A stretch of DNA of 64,000 nt from Lepeophtheirus salmonis (Eukaryota; Arthropoda; Copepoda; Siphonostomatoida; Caligidae): NCBI RefSeq assembly GCF_016086655.4, contig NC_052141.2:2852001-2916000 (forward strand). Reading direction: 5' to 3'. The notes under the pieces are model-generated. The model ran no database searches and was not told the DNA's origin. It worked only from the letters and a program-made list of their open reading frames with translations. Both the position numbers and the translations under genes were made by a program. Of this stretch, positions 36,621-48,339 are shown one piece after another (position 1 is the stretch's first letter; every line of letters begins with the position of its first letter).

Positions 36621-37370
36621 ACATTCGAAAGAACTACTTTGATATCGATTCTCAATTCTACTCCGAGGGATAAGACACTTACACTTATAATTCCTTAACA
36701 GCTGCAGGTTGCCAAACGAAAAAAAAACAAAAAAACTTGAAACGAAAAATTATAAGTTATTATTTTGATTTTTTTTTCTGCTTAATCTTCCGCTAATTAT
36801 ATATTTGCAATTGTATCAAATACGTTTTAAACCAAAAAACAAATCAAGGAATCCAAAACTCACTAATCAAATATGTCGCTCTAAGTTTAATAAAATTTTA
36901 ATTATTTATCCAGTAATCACAAAAATTGACATTAATTTTTTATACGAAACGTCTTAAATGTATCAACATAAGATTTTATTCATTTATTGCTTTGTTTGTT
37001 ATTGTTGTCAAAATAAATAACAATTCATTTGAAAAAAAATATAAAATAGAATTAAAAAATAAGGCATGACTTATATTAGTTTGTTTACGACCGAGAGGAA
37101 CACCGTCTTTTGGCAGGATAATAGCACTCCCTGAAAGATAATATTACTCAATGTATTCAGTATTTGTAAATTCAAAATCAAAGTTGTATTTAGTGAAAAT
37201 ATTTTTTTAATTAATTATGCTGCGCTTCCAAACTACATATTTGGAACACAAAACTTGTAGTAGTATGATTATATTATGAAAAGTCTGATTTTTAATGAAT
37301 CAAGAAAAAACAACACAAGACAAATTCGTGATATCATTGAAAACAACATTACCTATATTTTTTATTCAAT

Positions 37371-37788
37371 ATATCCTCTTCACAAGTAACAACTGCCTCG
37401 ACACAGGGGCGAATAAATTGGCTGCTTTTGACGATAAATGCCGTATCCAGGACGTACCCCACTTTTATGATGACAGCTCAGAGCCAACCCAATTTTGGAT
37501 GAGGGGTGTAGCATACATTTTTCTCCAAGGCAGCCCAAATTGCCAATTCGAGAGAGTTGAGTTCCAGGCTGGAAAAGGTCTACATAGAGGAAGGCCGGAA
37601 GTCAACAATAATGTTTTAAATAAGATTTGCTTTTTCTTACTGCATGGGACTGTAATGGACTTTTTGATAGCTATGGGAGTCCAAATGGAGATGTCAATGG
37701 GGTCTTCATCCTTCTGGGTGCCAATAACGGCGCGGAAGAGATCGCACACGCGTTGCTTATTTTTGATTATGCTCCCACACTTTAACAA
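37371..37788 (-). pseudogene. Core-less Tc1/mariner transposase remnant (deletion subfamily B)
   Basis: On the minus strand the N-terminal part (37788 to about 37640) contains KQRVCDLFRAVIGTQKD and then DISIW and IAIKKSI, an HTH region. It is joined by a short linker (codons for SKKKQILF) to DFRP-like codons and, after a frame change, to ELAIWAALEKNVCYTPHPKL and a tail ending VEAVVTCEEDI. The linker DNA is homologous to that in the copy at 51037-51420. The Asp expected in the NPLDY motif reads Glu (37547-37549). The opposite strand carries a longer open frame of 185 codons, which I treat as a shadow. No TIRs were identified. Confidence 0.65.
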
Positions 37789-38094
37789 TAAGAGATACGG
37801 GATAAAAAGAAAAACTTGCTATTTATGTTTCAGCTGTCACTTGGTTACGTAATAAAACTGGTATACTAATATAACGTGGATAAAAACGTAATGACAAGGT
37901 TGATTTTATCTATTGGTATCCATTTTATCAATTTCAATTTTCAAGAGTGAAATTTAAAGGAAAGGTTTTGTGATGACATTTGTTTATCAAAATGATTTAA
38001 AAATAGTTTGTGGAACAACTTTTATACAATATGTTGGGCCTCAGCTATAATGATTACCTCAATAAGAGGCTTTTACCCCTTGCAGACTTAGACT

Positions 38095-38535
38095 ATGTAG
38101 TCAAACTCGAGCTGTGTCCGCTCATTCTTGATGAAGAATGACTAAACATTCCGGTAGGAAGTAGCGCACACACCCTCTCCTCCAGATGCGCCTAGATAAA
38201 GTAGTCCAAGGAGTTTGTGTCTTTATAAGAGGGAAGTCACATTTTGAGGTCACAAAAGTTGTCTCATAGCGGTGAAATGACAAGGAAGCTCTGTCTTAAT
38301 TTAAACAAAGTTGTGCCAAATTTTTCTCTGGACCAAGGTAGCACTTTCTTAGCCAGAAGTAAGAATCTGCATTGAGCCGGCTGTTTCTCTTCACAAAAAT
38401 GGGAGTGGAGTTTTCCCCTCTGCTTACCACAACGCCCAATAGCATAGTAGTGTTGAATAAGTTCTTGACACGATAAACAAGGGTACAGCTGCACATAAGC
38501 TCCTTGGATATGGCCATGGGGATATGCCACGAGAG
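38095..38535 (-). pseudogene. Tc1/mariner transposase core fragment
   Basis: Unlike most relics here, this one keeps part of the catalytic domain. From about 38470 down, the frame reads MLLGVVVSRGENSTPIFV and LNADSY, the segment after the first catalytic Asp. A DRAS sequence (Asp at 38293-38295) fits the second Asp. After frame changes NSLDYFI gives the third Asp at 38204-38206, then AHLEERVCAL. The two Asp codons are not in frame. The HTH part and the extreme C-terminus are missing. Confidence 0.6.
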
Positions 38536-38539
38536 AGAA

Positions 38540-39680
38540 GCTTCGTTTGATTATTTCTCGTTCATTTTGTTATTTCTTGAGTTGAAACTTTACATAACCA
38601 ATCTTGAGTTATAAAGCCTATTTTTTACCGAGTTTGACGACAATCCACGAATAAATTTCTGATTAATTCAAATTTAAATTAAGTGTATCACAAGCTCCGA
38701 TCAACCCTCTACGTGTTTTTACAAGTGTTGATACCCCACTCTGTACTTGGGATAATACATAATAATTATTTTTTACTTCTCTTGTCTCACATTGGGAGAA
38801 AATAAGTACATAAGTATTATTGGAGTCCAATATGGACTCCAGGGATCCTTCCTTGACCTTTACTTACAGAATACTTTATTCAATGTATTTACAATGAAAA
38901 CCGTTGGTATGATTTTGAATGTCATAGTGAGTAGGAAATTGATATACCTACATACTTCAGTTTATGGTCAAAGGTACAAAAACAATTGTTGAAAGAAAAT
39001 AATAACAAATCAGAGATATCGTATGTTCAAATATGGAATTACCTCAGGAAGAAGTAAAATACAAAAATGTTAAATGATATTTTTTTCCTACTTTTTTAAA
39101 TTACAAATTGAATTTATTTATGATATTTTATTTATTTATTTATAAAAAATGCAAAGTTCAATCGATATATGTAAAGAAAAAAAAAGAAAGGTATATATTT
39201 ATATGAGGGCTCAACATGCAACAAAAAAGTAAAGCCAAAATATACACCCATAAATAAAATGATTGTTCATGGTGGCAAAGTAAAATTAAAAGGGTTTTCG
39301 AGAAAGGTTTTCAAAAATATATAAAAAACACGTTTAATTTATTTCGTTTTCAAAATGAATAAAATATATATGTTATATGTACATACGGCTATGAATGCAC
39401 TTTCCATTCGAACCTTGAAATCCTTGCTTGGTTCATTTGTCCGGTGATTGAAACATAATTTTAATGCATTTCATTAACATTATTTACAAGTTTGTTTTTG
39501 AGTTTGTTAGAACTATTATTAAATACTTCTTTTAATTTGTAATGTTGAAATAACATCCTTCAAAAAATAAAGTTTTTATTTTACTAATATATTTTGACTC
39601 ATTGTCTACTTAGAGTAGTACCTAGCATTTTCTGGAGTAGTTAGACATTGACCAGCAGACATAGACATAATTTGCTTCAA
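38540..39680. other. Non-coding spacer
   Basis: Contains a perfect 9-bp hairpin TGGAGTCCA/TGGACTCCA (38821-38841, loop ATA). No gene is recognised. Confidence 0.5.
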
Positions 39681-39682
39681 TA

Positions 39683-40508
39683 CCGAGTGGTCCATTAAAA
39701 TCTGAACACTTTGAATTATTTACTTCAACAAGATATAATTTGTTAATTAAGAATATGATTTGAACAAAGGTAATAATACCATAAATAGATGTGTGTCTGA
39801 GCTCTCTTAGTCATTAATGTAGCCGCCCTTAGCGGCAATGATGGCTTCAGGGTAGGGCGGAAGGCATGGAACCTCCAGCGGATGTAGATCTCTGTCAAGG
39901 TCTCCTAGTGCTGGCTGAAAGTGTCTTTGAGGGCCTTGGTGTTTATATGACGGACAATGCACTCCTTCCCCCGACATGTACCCAAAAGGTTTAGTATAGG
40001 GATTTGTCGTCAGGGCTGGAAGGGAGCAGAAGAGTCAAAAATGAGTTTAAAAGAACTCAAAAAACTCATTTTTGTAACGAAGGAGATGTGTTTCTTTCAT
40101 TGTTTGTGTCAAAAGTGGCCTTTTCACCCAAGTAAGCCTCTGTCCACCTACTTTTTGATAGTTCATTGTCAGTCTGGTGTGAAACACCGGGATCTCTTCC
40201 ATGGGATTACATGGACTTGAGAAAATTGGCATTGTCTGTTTTATTTAAATCCTCCAGGTCCATTTTTGCCTTTTTGACAGAGTCCTTTCCTCTCCAAGCT
40301 TTTGGGTTTGCTGAGGGTGTAAACGGTGATCTTAGAGATGCCCAATTGTTTGGAGTTCGCGAATGTAAATTCGTTGATCATTTTTCAAGTGTCATGGCCT
40401 CAACGTTTACGTAAGCTAGAGAGCTCAGATTTGTTTTGTTTGTAACTTAAATTCAATCACTCCACCTAAATTAATTAGTAAGAATTCAGATTTCAATGGA
40501 CCACCCGG
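39683..40508 (-). mobile_element. Tc1-like non-autonomous element, both TIRs present
   Basis: TA at 39681-39682 and 40509-40510 flank the element. Left end CCGAGTGGTCCATTAAAATC and complement of the right end CCGGGTGGTCCATTGAAATC are inverted repeats of about 26 bases. The element is 826 bases long, too short for a complete transposon. It is the best-preserved member of a family also found at 7444-8027, 9759-9988 and 46021-46668, and defines the family's borders. Confidence 0.88.
39835..40420 (-). pseudogene. Core-less Tc1-like transposase remnant (deletion subfamily A)
   Basis: Minus strand. Near 40390-40290 one frame reads KMINEFTFANSKQLGISK and continues ITVYTLSKPKSLERK, an HTH region. 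A stretch around 40110 (KRPLLTQTMKETHLLRY) aligns with RPLVTPAMKNTHMLHY at 46250. The catalytic domain is absent. After it come the codons for CIVRHxNTKALKDT-like sequence and a tail ending GGYIND near 39835-39850. Several stops. The same order with the same internal gap is found at 46022, so the deletion predates both insertions. Confidence 0.7.
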
Positions 40509-40569
40509 TAATACACAGAGTGGGGATAGGAAATCCTGAACAAGTTAAGACCTCAATATCATTGTAATG

Positions 40570-41265
40570 CATATGAAAGTATGTTCATGAGATTCAGCCG
40601 ACAAAACTGTATAAGAAAAAAAGATTATATCCTTGGGATGTCCCCCGAATATTAACACCTCGTCCCTATTATTGAGTGCCTCCATTCAACGAGCACACAC
40701 ACATACAGATGATTGAGTTTACAAAGCTGTCCAACTCAACTGTTTACGATGTTGCAAAGGCTTTCAAGAAGCATGAAGGCTTGAAAACACGTAATCACAT
40801 GATCGTTCTGTGACCAAATAACGCTCTTTATATTTCATGAAGGCCCTGCTGGATATAATGGACAGTGACCCTAGTATCTCCATGAGAAACCTGGCTAGCC
40901 AGATGATCCTGGGCCCATACACAATTATGACTGTCTTCAACTGTGACCTGAGGTGCAAAAATCCACAATTGTTGTTTTATAATTTGGAAATAGGAAATAT
41001 GACTTCCTAACTTGCCAGATCTGAGCCATTAGACTACTTTGTATAAGACATCCTTGAGAGAGAGTCCAATAAACGTGCACATAACACTGTTTACTCCTTG
41101 TAGGCGTCCATTCTCGGAGACAGTGGTAATATGGACAAGGAGTTCTTTCATAAAGGCCTGTGCCTGGTTCAGGGCTAGATTGGAGGCTATGGTTGAATAT
41201 TGAGAGCGTTGGTTTGAGGGATTTACTTCACTATGGTGCCCTACATAATTGTAAGTCGGCAAGAT
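40570..41265 (+). pseudogene. Tc1/mariner transposase remnant
   Basis: Frame one at 40707-40790 reads QMIEFTKLSNSTVYDVAK and continues AFKKHEGLKT, a clear HTH. Then FMKALLDIMDSDPSISMR followed by NLASQMILG (about 40840-40910) corresponds to the second DNA-binding half. After a large deletion, SEPLDYFVQDILERESNK (about 41023-41076) gives the third catalytic Asp at 41032-41034. The C-terminal tail continues to about 41200. The first and second catalytic regions are missing. The relic starts 60 bases after the neighbouring TIR element, in opposite orientation. An R-type TIR for it was not found. Confidence 0.7.
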
Positions 41266-41269
41266 TTCT

Positions 41270-42885
41270 GAATTACAGAATTAATTACGGGAAAATAATT
41301 GTGATTTTATATTATCCTTAAATTTTCAAGATTTAAAATCCTCGGTTTGTAGAAAATCCTTCCAGGCATTTCCAAGTGTTATTTTTTGTTTTCATTAGCA
41401 TACTCAGACGTAACTACTCAACTTTGTGATGTTCTCTCCTCAAGGATGAAAGAATTATACAAACAACTTATATGCAAATTGTCGAAATCCTTTGTGAGCA
41501 TGCATTTAAAGAAATATAAATGTTGGTAATCTGCAAGATATCGTTCTCGTATTAATTATTTCTCCCAATTTTCCAACATATTAGTGAGTGAGAAGCACTA
41601 TTATTTTTTTAGTGATCTCTCTCAACATTTAATATGATATTTATCAAAGTTGCTAAATTATACTTTTATTTATATTTTACACTCACCAAAATCTATACAT
41701 TTTGCACATCCTAATAATAAATCCTTGATATTTTATCTAATATGATGTGATGACCGAGAGAATAATTTCAAATTTTTAAACTTCTAGAGCGCTCAATTGC
41801 CATGCTTTACTAATATAGGCTCTTTGCTAAACCTCATCTTTAATCACATATATTTTATTTCAGATAATGTATTACCTTTTTATTTTATTTTTTAATATGA
41901 GATTTTTTAAAAGAAGTGTCATCCGACACGAAAATAAACAGAAATACAGACAGGCTTTGCTTTATTAAAATATATATGAATATACAGGAACACCTCAACC
42001 TATAAGAAATATTGCCATTAATTTTCTTTACATTCTCATTTGCCCAAGGTGCATTTATATATATTGTAAAATAATAAATTAGTATTTTCTCTTTTTCATG
42101 TGTGTGCTCAAGATTGTTTTTATGTTCCCGTACCACAAATGTAAAGATCTTATGTGCCCCGCCCTTTAACACAAGTAATCAACACTCAAGATATATACCT
42201 ACATACATAATTAGATCTATATATTGGAAAAGAAAACAGTAATTCCTAGCCGTATATTTGAAATATATATTTTAAAACTTTGTATCATTTGGATTTAAAG
42301 TGGTTTAATATCTATTTACCGACTTTAAAAAATAATGTGTATATTGCTAAAAACATTTTTTACAATATTGAGCACAATTTCATTTGAAATATATGTCCCA
42401 GTGACGTAATTAGAACCACTATTTTCTATTGTTATATATAGTCCTTCTCAACAATTAACTTATTGAAACAATAAAATTATTTAATATGGATACAGAAATA
42501 CCTTGAATTACGTTCAAAATTTGCGTGGGAGAAGTAAAATACAAATGCAATACAAAATATTTTCTATGCAAAACTGACTTATTGTTTGTTTCTTAAAATT
42601 AAATTATGAACAATTATATGGTAATTTTTATTAAAATCCCTAATAATATAAAGCTGATTTATTCGTGATTTTTGTCTAGAATTAAATGGATATATAATGG
42701 GGCATTATATTTGTATTAAAGAAATGTGACCTGCCAGTTTAAGGGATTAAAGTAATTAAATATGGTCGTTTAATGTCCAAGAGTTTCTCAGCCCCCTGAA
42801 ATATTATTATATTTTATATTGAGCACATGAAAAGCTGACGTCGTTATCTTTGAAATAAGATACTGCAAATAAATATGTATCCCTC
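41270..42885. other. Non-coding AT-rich spacer
   Basis: No gene is recognised. Open frames on the minus strand near 41885-42172 look random in composition. Confidence 0.5.
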
Positions 42886-42889
42886 CTGG

Positions 42890-43490
42890 AGATGGGAGAT
42901 TGCAACTTTGAACCACGCTGGCCATGGACATCGTTAAGTAGCTTGGGGTTAACTGCTACACCTTATACCACATACACAAGTGTCTGTAAGATGAATCCGA
43001 TGTCAAAGATAACTTTTAAGCGGTAGCCCAGTTCCAAAGCTCCCAAACACTCATTTGAAGCTAGTCCGGCCATGTGATTGGTCGAATTTGCAAAAAAAAA
43101 AAAGGGGGAAAAAAGTATCTATACCTGACTACCGTGTCAAAAGTGATTAAGGGTGATGAAAAGGGAGATGGATAAAATAAGTTTGAGAAGAGCCCAATCA
43201 AAAACAACAATAATTCTATATGGATTGTAGTAGGAGTCTTTTTAACAACTTCTTAATTAACTTCTGACCAACCCAGAGCCTGAACCTAACCCCACTGAAC
43301 TACAGCATTTGGTCTTAAGTAGAGTCCAAAGCCTGCCAAGTGCATCACCGTTACATTACTGACCTCAACTCCTCCGTTAATAATGGTGAAAAAGGATGAG
43401 CCATAGTCTCACATGTTTGCAGCCTTACGGTCTGCTTAGGGGCTATCATTGCTACCAATGACGTCCAAGTTAACAGAAAATGTTCCTACA
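42890..43490 (+). pseudogene. Core-less Tc1/mariner remnant, third Asp replaced
   Basis: An HTH-like segment is seen at about 42925-43010 (IVK, stop, LGVNCYTLYHIHKCL and DESDVKDNF). After degraded sequence with an A-run and G-run at 43090-43113, the frame at 43290-43480 reads PLNYSIWS, stop, VESKACQVHH, then TDLNSSVNN and GAIIATNDVQVN. It matches the C-terminal third of Tc1/mariner transposases. The catalytic Asp of the NPLDY motif is Asn. The core between HTH and this region is missing. Confidence 0.65.
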
Positions 43491-43494
43491 TATA

Positions 43495-44900
43495 TATTGG
43501 ATAAATCTTTATAGTATGTGCAAGTTCTTTTGACTTCATTAAGATTCAAATGAAGACATCATGAAAGTTGGTGCAATAAATATTCACTAACCGGTAGCTG
43601 TCTAAAGTATGCTCCAATTTAAAAAGGTAGCCAATAAATATTTAATTGAAAATTTGGAGCAAAAACTATTAACAATGTGTTGGCAATTGTATGCCCAACA
43701 TACAAGTATATTATAAGAAATAAGATATAGTTCATGGCTAAATAACGCTGGCAGATAGCTATATAAATGCAGTAGAAGCATGCTAGTGTATGGCCAAGCT
43801 CTGCTTCTTATATATCAACAAAATGTTTACTGGATATTCAGCAATGAATTGATATAAATACAAATTGCATTTATATCGAATGAGCTTCTAAAATGGAGTT
43901 TCAACTGTCTACACTTCCAAATCCATCTCATTCTATATATATTGATGTCGATCAACTGTGCATGTAATCATAAGATATCAAATAGCAATCCAACAATATC
44001 AAATACAAGGAGTGGCAAATATATAATTAAAACCATTTCTTAGAATACCAATGACTTGATTGCATACCACGACTTTTTCTCATCATGACTATCAATGAAC
44101 CTTTTAGCCATATATGTACATACATTGGTACAAATGTTATGTATTTAGTGAGTTAAATGATTCCATCAATATTCGTAAATACCTATACTTTTTTTTAAAG
44201 CGACCATTCCCCCCCCCCCTCTACCAATGATTGTGACCTTTATAGGAAACGAAAAAACAAATGAATTTCTCAATACTACATACGTATGCATTGTGTAACA
44301 AAAAAAATATTGAGCATGAAAGGTAATCCAGTTTTGTTCTTCAGTTTTACAATAATTATTTTTCGATTAGAATAATAATTTAACATTTTAAGAAGGTTCA
44401 GCAAATGATAGGTTGGAAAGAAGAAAAGGTCACACTTTATTAATGTAACACCATTGATTTTCCCTATATATAATTTTAATTCAACAAAAAGAGATATAAA
44501 TGCCATAAAAAAGTCATACATGGAAACTTGCCCTAGATAAAATTGTCACGAAGAACACTCTCATTCGGGCACATTCCCGTCAATTAATAAAACAATCCTG
44601 AACACCTTAGCCCAATACAATAGTAGGGCCACAATGCAGCTTCAAATCCACTGCCGCCACATGTCAAAATTTTTAGCCTCTGAATATTTCAATTGCACGT
44701 CAATTCCATGGGTTCAAAAATTCAAAACTACATTCACCACGGAGCTAACAATGAAAAACAATTATTTATATAGTACGGTAATCTTATATGGTATGGTCAG
44801 GGTAAAACCGGAACATCTAGTCAACCAACTATAAACCATATAAAAAGTAAGATACTTACAAACTACAGGGGTCCGAATTTATTAAGCAGTATTTGGAGGG
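43495..44900. other. Non-coding spacer
   Basis: Contains an 11-base C run (44209-44219). No gene is recognised. Confidence 0.5.
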
Positions 44901-44904
44901 GGCT

Positions 44905-45200
44905 TCTTACATACTTTGTCGAATATTGATGGTGGTTTTTAACTTGTTTGGTGGCCCTGCTGTACTCTTAATCAACCCATGGGCTGGAAGTTTATTTGAT
45001 AACATATAGAAGGGACCTTTATGCTTTGTGATGTAGTGGCTGTGGTTTTTAACCTGTTTTATGTCTTTGTCATACCCTTAACTAACTCATTGGCCTGATA
45101 TCCATTTTGAAATATTAAGATGGAACCTAAATGCTTTTTAAAGTAGCGGAAGTAGTTTTTAGCCTGTTTGGCCGAGACATTTCGATCTTTCATTATATGG
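44905..45200 (+). repeat. Minisatellite, about 109-bp unit, locus 1
   Basis: The phrase GGTGGTTTTTAACTTGTTTGG recurs, diverged, at about 44932, 45041 (GGCTGTGGTTTTTAACCTGTT) and 45149 (GGAAGTAGTTTTTAGCCTGTT), so the period is 108-109 bases. Between them are (C/T)TTAA(T/C)(C/T)AAC(C/T)CAT, GGGCTGG and ATA(G/T)AAGGGACC blocks. The unit is homologous to that of the array at 49362-49745. Confidence 0.75.
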
Positions 45201-46020
45201 CAGGAAATTTTCCCAATGGCAATTTTCAAAATTAGTAATTTTTTTTCCAGGGCAATTTCCCTATAACTGAATAAGTTTTGATCTCTTGCCAATTTTATAA
45301 GCTTACTCACTGCCAAAAAAAGAAAAAGAAGAACGGTGAGCCATCATTTGATAACCTTTAATGTTAGAGTAAAACAGTTACTTTATTCATCAACTGAACA
45401 GAGTATTGCTACCGATAAAAACAACCTTTTGGGGGGCATGACTCAACTAAGAATAGATTGTTATTGGAATTACATTATCTCCTTAAAAGCCGTTAAAACT
45501 TTTTTTTGTAAAAGTTGAAAAGGGTTATATACCCACATCCGGCTTTTCTACCTATATATTTTTTATAAGCTAATGATTATCTATCTATCTATGGTATAAA
45601 AACGATCAAGTCTTAATGAGAGGTCAATAGATGACAGATTGAAGATTTTTTTTTTTTTTCAAATCGTAATGAGGGATTATATTTATTTTTATTTTTTGAC
45701 ATTTGACTCCTAAATGATTTTTTTGGAGATGGATAAATTATTTGATTCACAATTACTTTTAATTATAGCTTTTCTAAATTGTTTATTGATTGATTAATAC
45801 GGTTTGGTTTGTAGGTGTGTATCTTGTAGTTTAGCAATAGTTTCTATAAGTACAGATTGAGAACTCAAAAATTAGGAAATTTTAGAAGTCGTTTTCACTT
45901 CTCCATATTTTTACTTTGTGCATTTTTTTACGGAAAATTTTCAAAGCAAAAGTTGGTAATTTAACCATTTTCTACGATTTTTATCGTAGAAATCGTAGAA
46001 ATTTTATCGTAGAAATTACA

Positions 46021-46668
46021 TTTGAATGTGATCGACAAATTTCCATTCGTGCCCTTCAAGCAGTTGAGCCTCTCCAGGATCACCTTCTACGCCATCAGCA
46101 AGTCTAAAAACTTGGAGAGGAAGAAGGGTTCTTCCAAAAAGGCAAAATTGTACCCAGAGAGTGAAAGAAAACAGCCCAGGTCAAAACCTTCAACGCCCAT
46201 GAGGACCTATGCAAAAGATCTCGGAGTGGGTGGAAAGAGCCTTGTGAGTGTGGAGAGGCCACTTGTGACACCAGCAATGAAAAATACCCATATGCTCCAC
46301 TACAAAACACTTGGAATGAGTGTTTTGAAATCTATTTTGACACTTTTGGTAACTTACATCCCTATTGACGAAACCTTTTTGATGCATATCGAGGGGAAGG
46401 CCTGCATTGTCCGTCATCCAATCATAAATGCCATCAAAGTCACTGTCAGCCAGCATTGGTACGCCACGGCAGATGAATACATCTGCAGCAGGTGACAGTC
46501 ATTCAGAAGCTCCTGGAAGCCATCATAACTGCAAAGGGAGGCTACATTAATTATTCAGAGAGCTCAGACACACATCGATTTATGTATAATATTCATTTTG
46601 TTGAAATTCTATTGTTAGTTAATAAGTGATATCTTGTTGAAGTCTAAAATTCGACGTGTTCAGATTCA
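46021..46668 (+). mobile_element. Tc1-like non-autonomous element, ends truncated
   Basis: Collinear, in opposite orientation, with 39683-40508: HTH part, linker, C-terminal tail, GGAGGCTACATTAATTATT, CAGACACACATCGATTTATG, ATCTTGTTGAAGT and GTGTTCAGATT. The outermost terminal repeat bases (TTAATGGACCACTCGG in the complete copy) are lost at the right. The left side begins inside the coding part, next to three TCGTAGAAAT repeats at about 45979-46014. Confidence 0.75.
46022..46560 (+). pseudogene. Core-less Tc1-like transposase remnant (deletion subfamily A)
   Basis: A 157-codon frame is open from 46022 to 46495. Residues 1-30 contain FPFVPFKQLSLSRITFYAIS (HTH), residues 60-98 RTYAKDLGVGGKSLVS then RPLVTPAMKNTHMLHY (second DNA-binding half). 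Residues 120-157 (FLMHIEGKACIVRH then INAIKVTVSQHWYATADEYI) are the C-terminal part. The catalytic domain that belongs between residues 98 and 120 is missing, although the frame stays open across the junction. The tail continues in another frame to about 46560. It is the longest open core-less product in the window, but whether it is expressed cannot be judged. Confidence 0.7.
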
Positions 46669-46753
46669 GTATTTGCCGTCAATTTTCTACTAAAGCCGAT
46701 TTCATCAAGAACCATTTCCTTTCTTTTTTAATCCGTTTGCCAAGGATTCAATA

Positions 46754-47668
46754 TACAGGGAACGGGGATCAAATTGTCGGCAAAATATTTTTCTACAAAA
46801 AACAACACAAAATGTACATTTTTTAACTTTTTTATTGAAAATCAAAACTATGACGAGCATATAGGTATAGAGTAGCCATTCATTCGATATAATCACCGTT
46901 GGCATCAATAACGGCCTCAATACGGCCTCTGAACCGGCCGCAGACTCTTCTGACCATGTCATTGTCCATGTTGCCGAATACCTCCTTGATGGAGTCCATC
47001 AGGCTGGCCTTGGTGCTATGGGGATGTCTGTTGGGATGTCTCTCGACATAGTCCCAGACAAAATAGTCCAAAGGATTAAGGTTGGGAGAGTTAGGAGGCC
47101 ACAAATCCTTGGTTACGACGTCATAACAGTTCTCGGTTCACCACTGCATGGAGATTTTGGACAAATGACATGGTGCTGAGTCCTGTTTCCACACCCAGGG
47201 CCTGTCTCCGGCCCAGATCCCTCGCCATGGCCTTCATGGACCTGGTAGGGTCATCCTCAACCATCTTCTTCACCTTGTCGACAAAGTCGGTGTCCCTGAC
47301 CTTCCTGTCGGCGCCCTCCTCCTTGGGTGCCCTCTTTATAGTGGCATCAACATCCCAGGTGTCCTCTAGCTTCTTACGGATACGCTGAACAGTCCGTAAA
47401 TTTACTCCTAAGGTTGAAGCAATCGTTGAATTGGAGATTTCACCTCCACTATTAACCAATGCCATGACTACGGCGGACCTCGAAAGCTCCTTGTTCCACT
47501 TACAGCTCTTTATCTCCTCATATGATTACAGCATGATGCTAACTGAACTACGCATCGTCAGCTGACAAGAATAGCTTTCCTATTTAGTAACCGGTTTTTT
47601 ATTTGATAATGTCGTCTTCAAGTTATCAATGTTTAAAGTAGGCGACACTTTGATCCCCGCTCCCTGTA
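46754..47668 (-). mobile_element. Tc1/mariner (DD37D type) element with clean TIRs, internally deleted
   Basis: TA at 46752-46753 and 47669-47670 flank inverted repeats TACAGGGAACGGGGATCAAA (left) and TACAGGGAGCGGGGATCAAA (complement of right), extending to about 28 bases with few mismatches. The 915-base length is 300-400 short of a full element. The high TIR identity suggests a comparatively recent insertion compared with other relics in the window. Confidence 0.92.
46880..47465 (-). pseudogene. Tc1/mariner DD37D transposase, first catalytic region deleted
   Basis: The minus-strand frame from 47465 has an HTH (ISNSTIASTLGVNLRTVQRI, residues 9-28), a second DNA-binding half (FVDKVKKMVEDDPTRSMK then AMARDLGRR), and then jumps to WVWKQDSAPCH in a shifted frame. 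The second catalytic Asp is at 47180-47182 and the third, in NPLDYF, at 47066-47068, with 37 codons between: the DD37D spacing known from the maT-type group. The part with the first Asp is deleted, and a TGA interrupts the C-terminal half 14 codons after the second Asp. The C-terminus ends RFRGRIEAVIDANGDYIE. The true start may lie upstream, but the only in-frame ATG is at 47465. Confidence 0.85.
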
Positions 47669-47669
47669 T

Positions 47670-48335
47670 ATTTGGATAGGATTTACATATTTTCCCTGTT
47701 AAAATATTCCCTAATGAGTTAATATACAACATAGCTTTGAGGAAAAAACAACTTTGGTTTTTGAGAGACTATACTTTAATGCATATATATGTAGGCAACA
47801 TACATACAAATATACTTAAATATAACTCAAAAACTCTGTACGTGATTTGAAGGATTCAAATGAAAAAGGTAAAAAATTTATTTATTCTTTTTACGTTTTA
47901 GTCTTGAATAAACCTTGAATTTATATGATTATGTAGATATATGAAGAGAGAAAATAAATTCAATATTATCAACTCGTCCTGATTATATATTTTTTCTTCA
48001 TTTTTCTCTACTTCAATCTTATCACTTGCCTCCCCCAACATCTTCAACTTACTTTTAACGAAGTATATATGTAAGTAAAATACCCAATATAAATTTAGGT
48101 ACATACCAAACCAAGAATGTTCGTACATAAACGTCTTCATTTGAATTTATTTTATTCAATGTTAAGATTGGTATATCAAATGTCTTTATCAAATATTGGT
48201 TTAACTTTGCCCATATTAAATACGTATTGATTTGATTGGGGTTGAATTAAAAACAGGAGAATGTAATTTTTCTTTTTTAAATTCACAAAAATTTGAGTTG
48301 CATTTGTTAAAACATATTATGTAATATATATAGAT
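47670..48335. other. Non-coding spacer
   Basis: No gene is recognised. Confidence 0.5.
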
Positions 48336-48339
48336 GTTC

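Noticed and set aside
37295..37852. Longest open frame of the window, 185 codons on the plus strand
   Set aside because: It is antisense to a transposase remnant whose HTH and C-terminal motifs are readable on the minus strand. Its own sequence has no motif.
39957..40414. Open frames on the plus strand
   Set aside because: Antisense to the Tc1-like remnant inside the TIR-bounded element 39683-40508.
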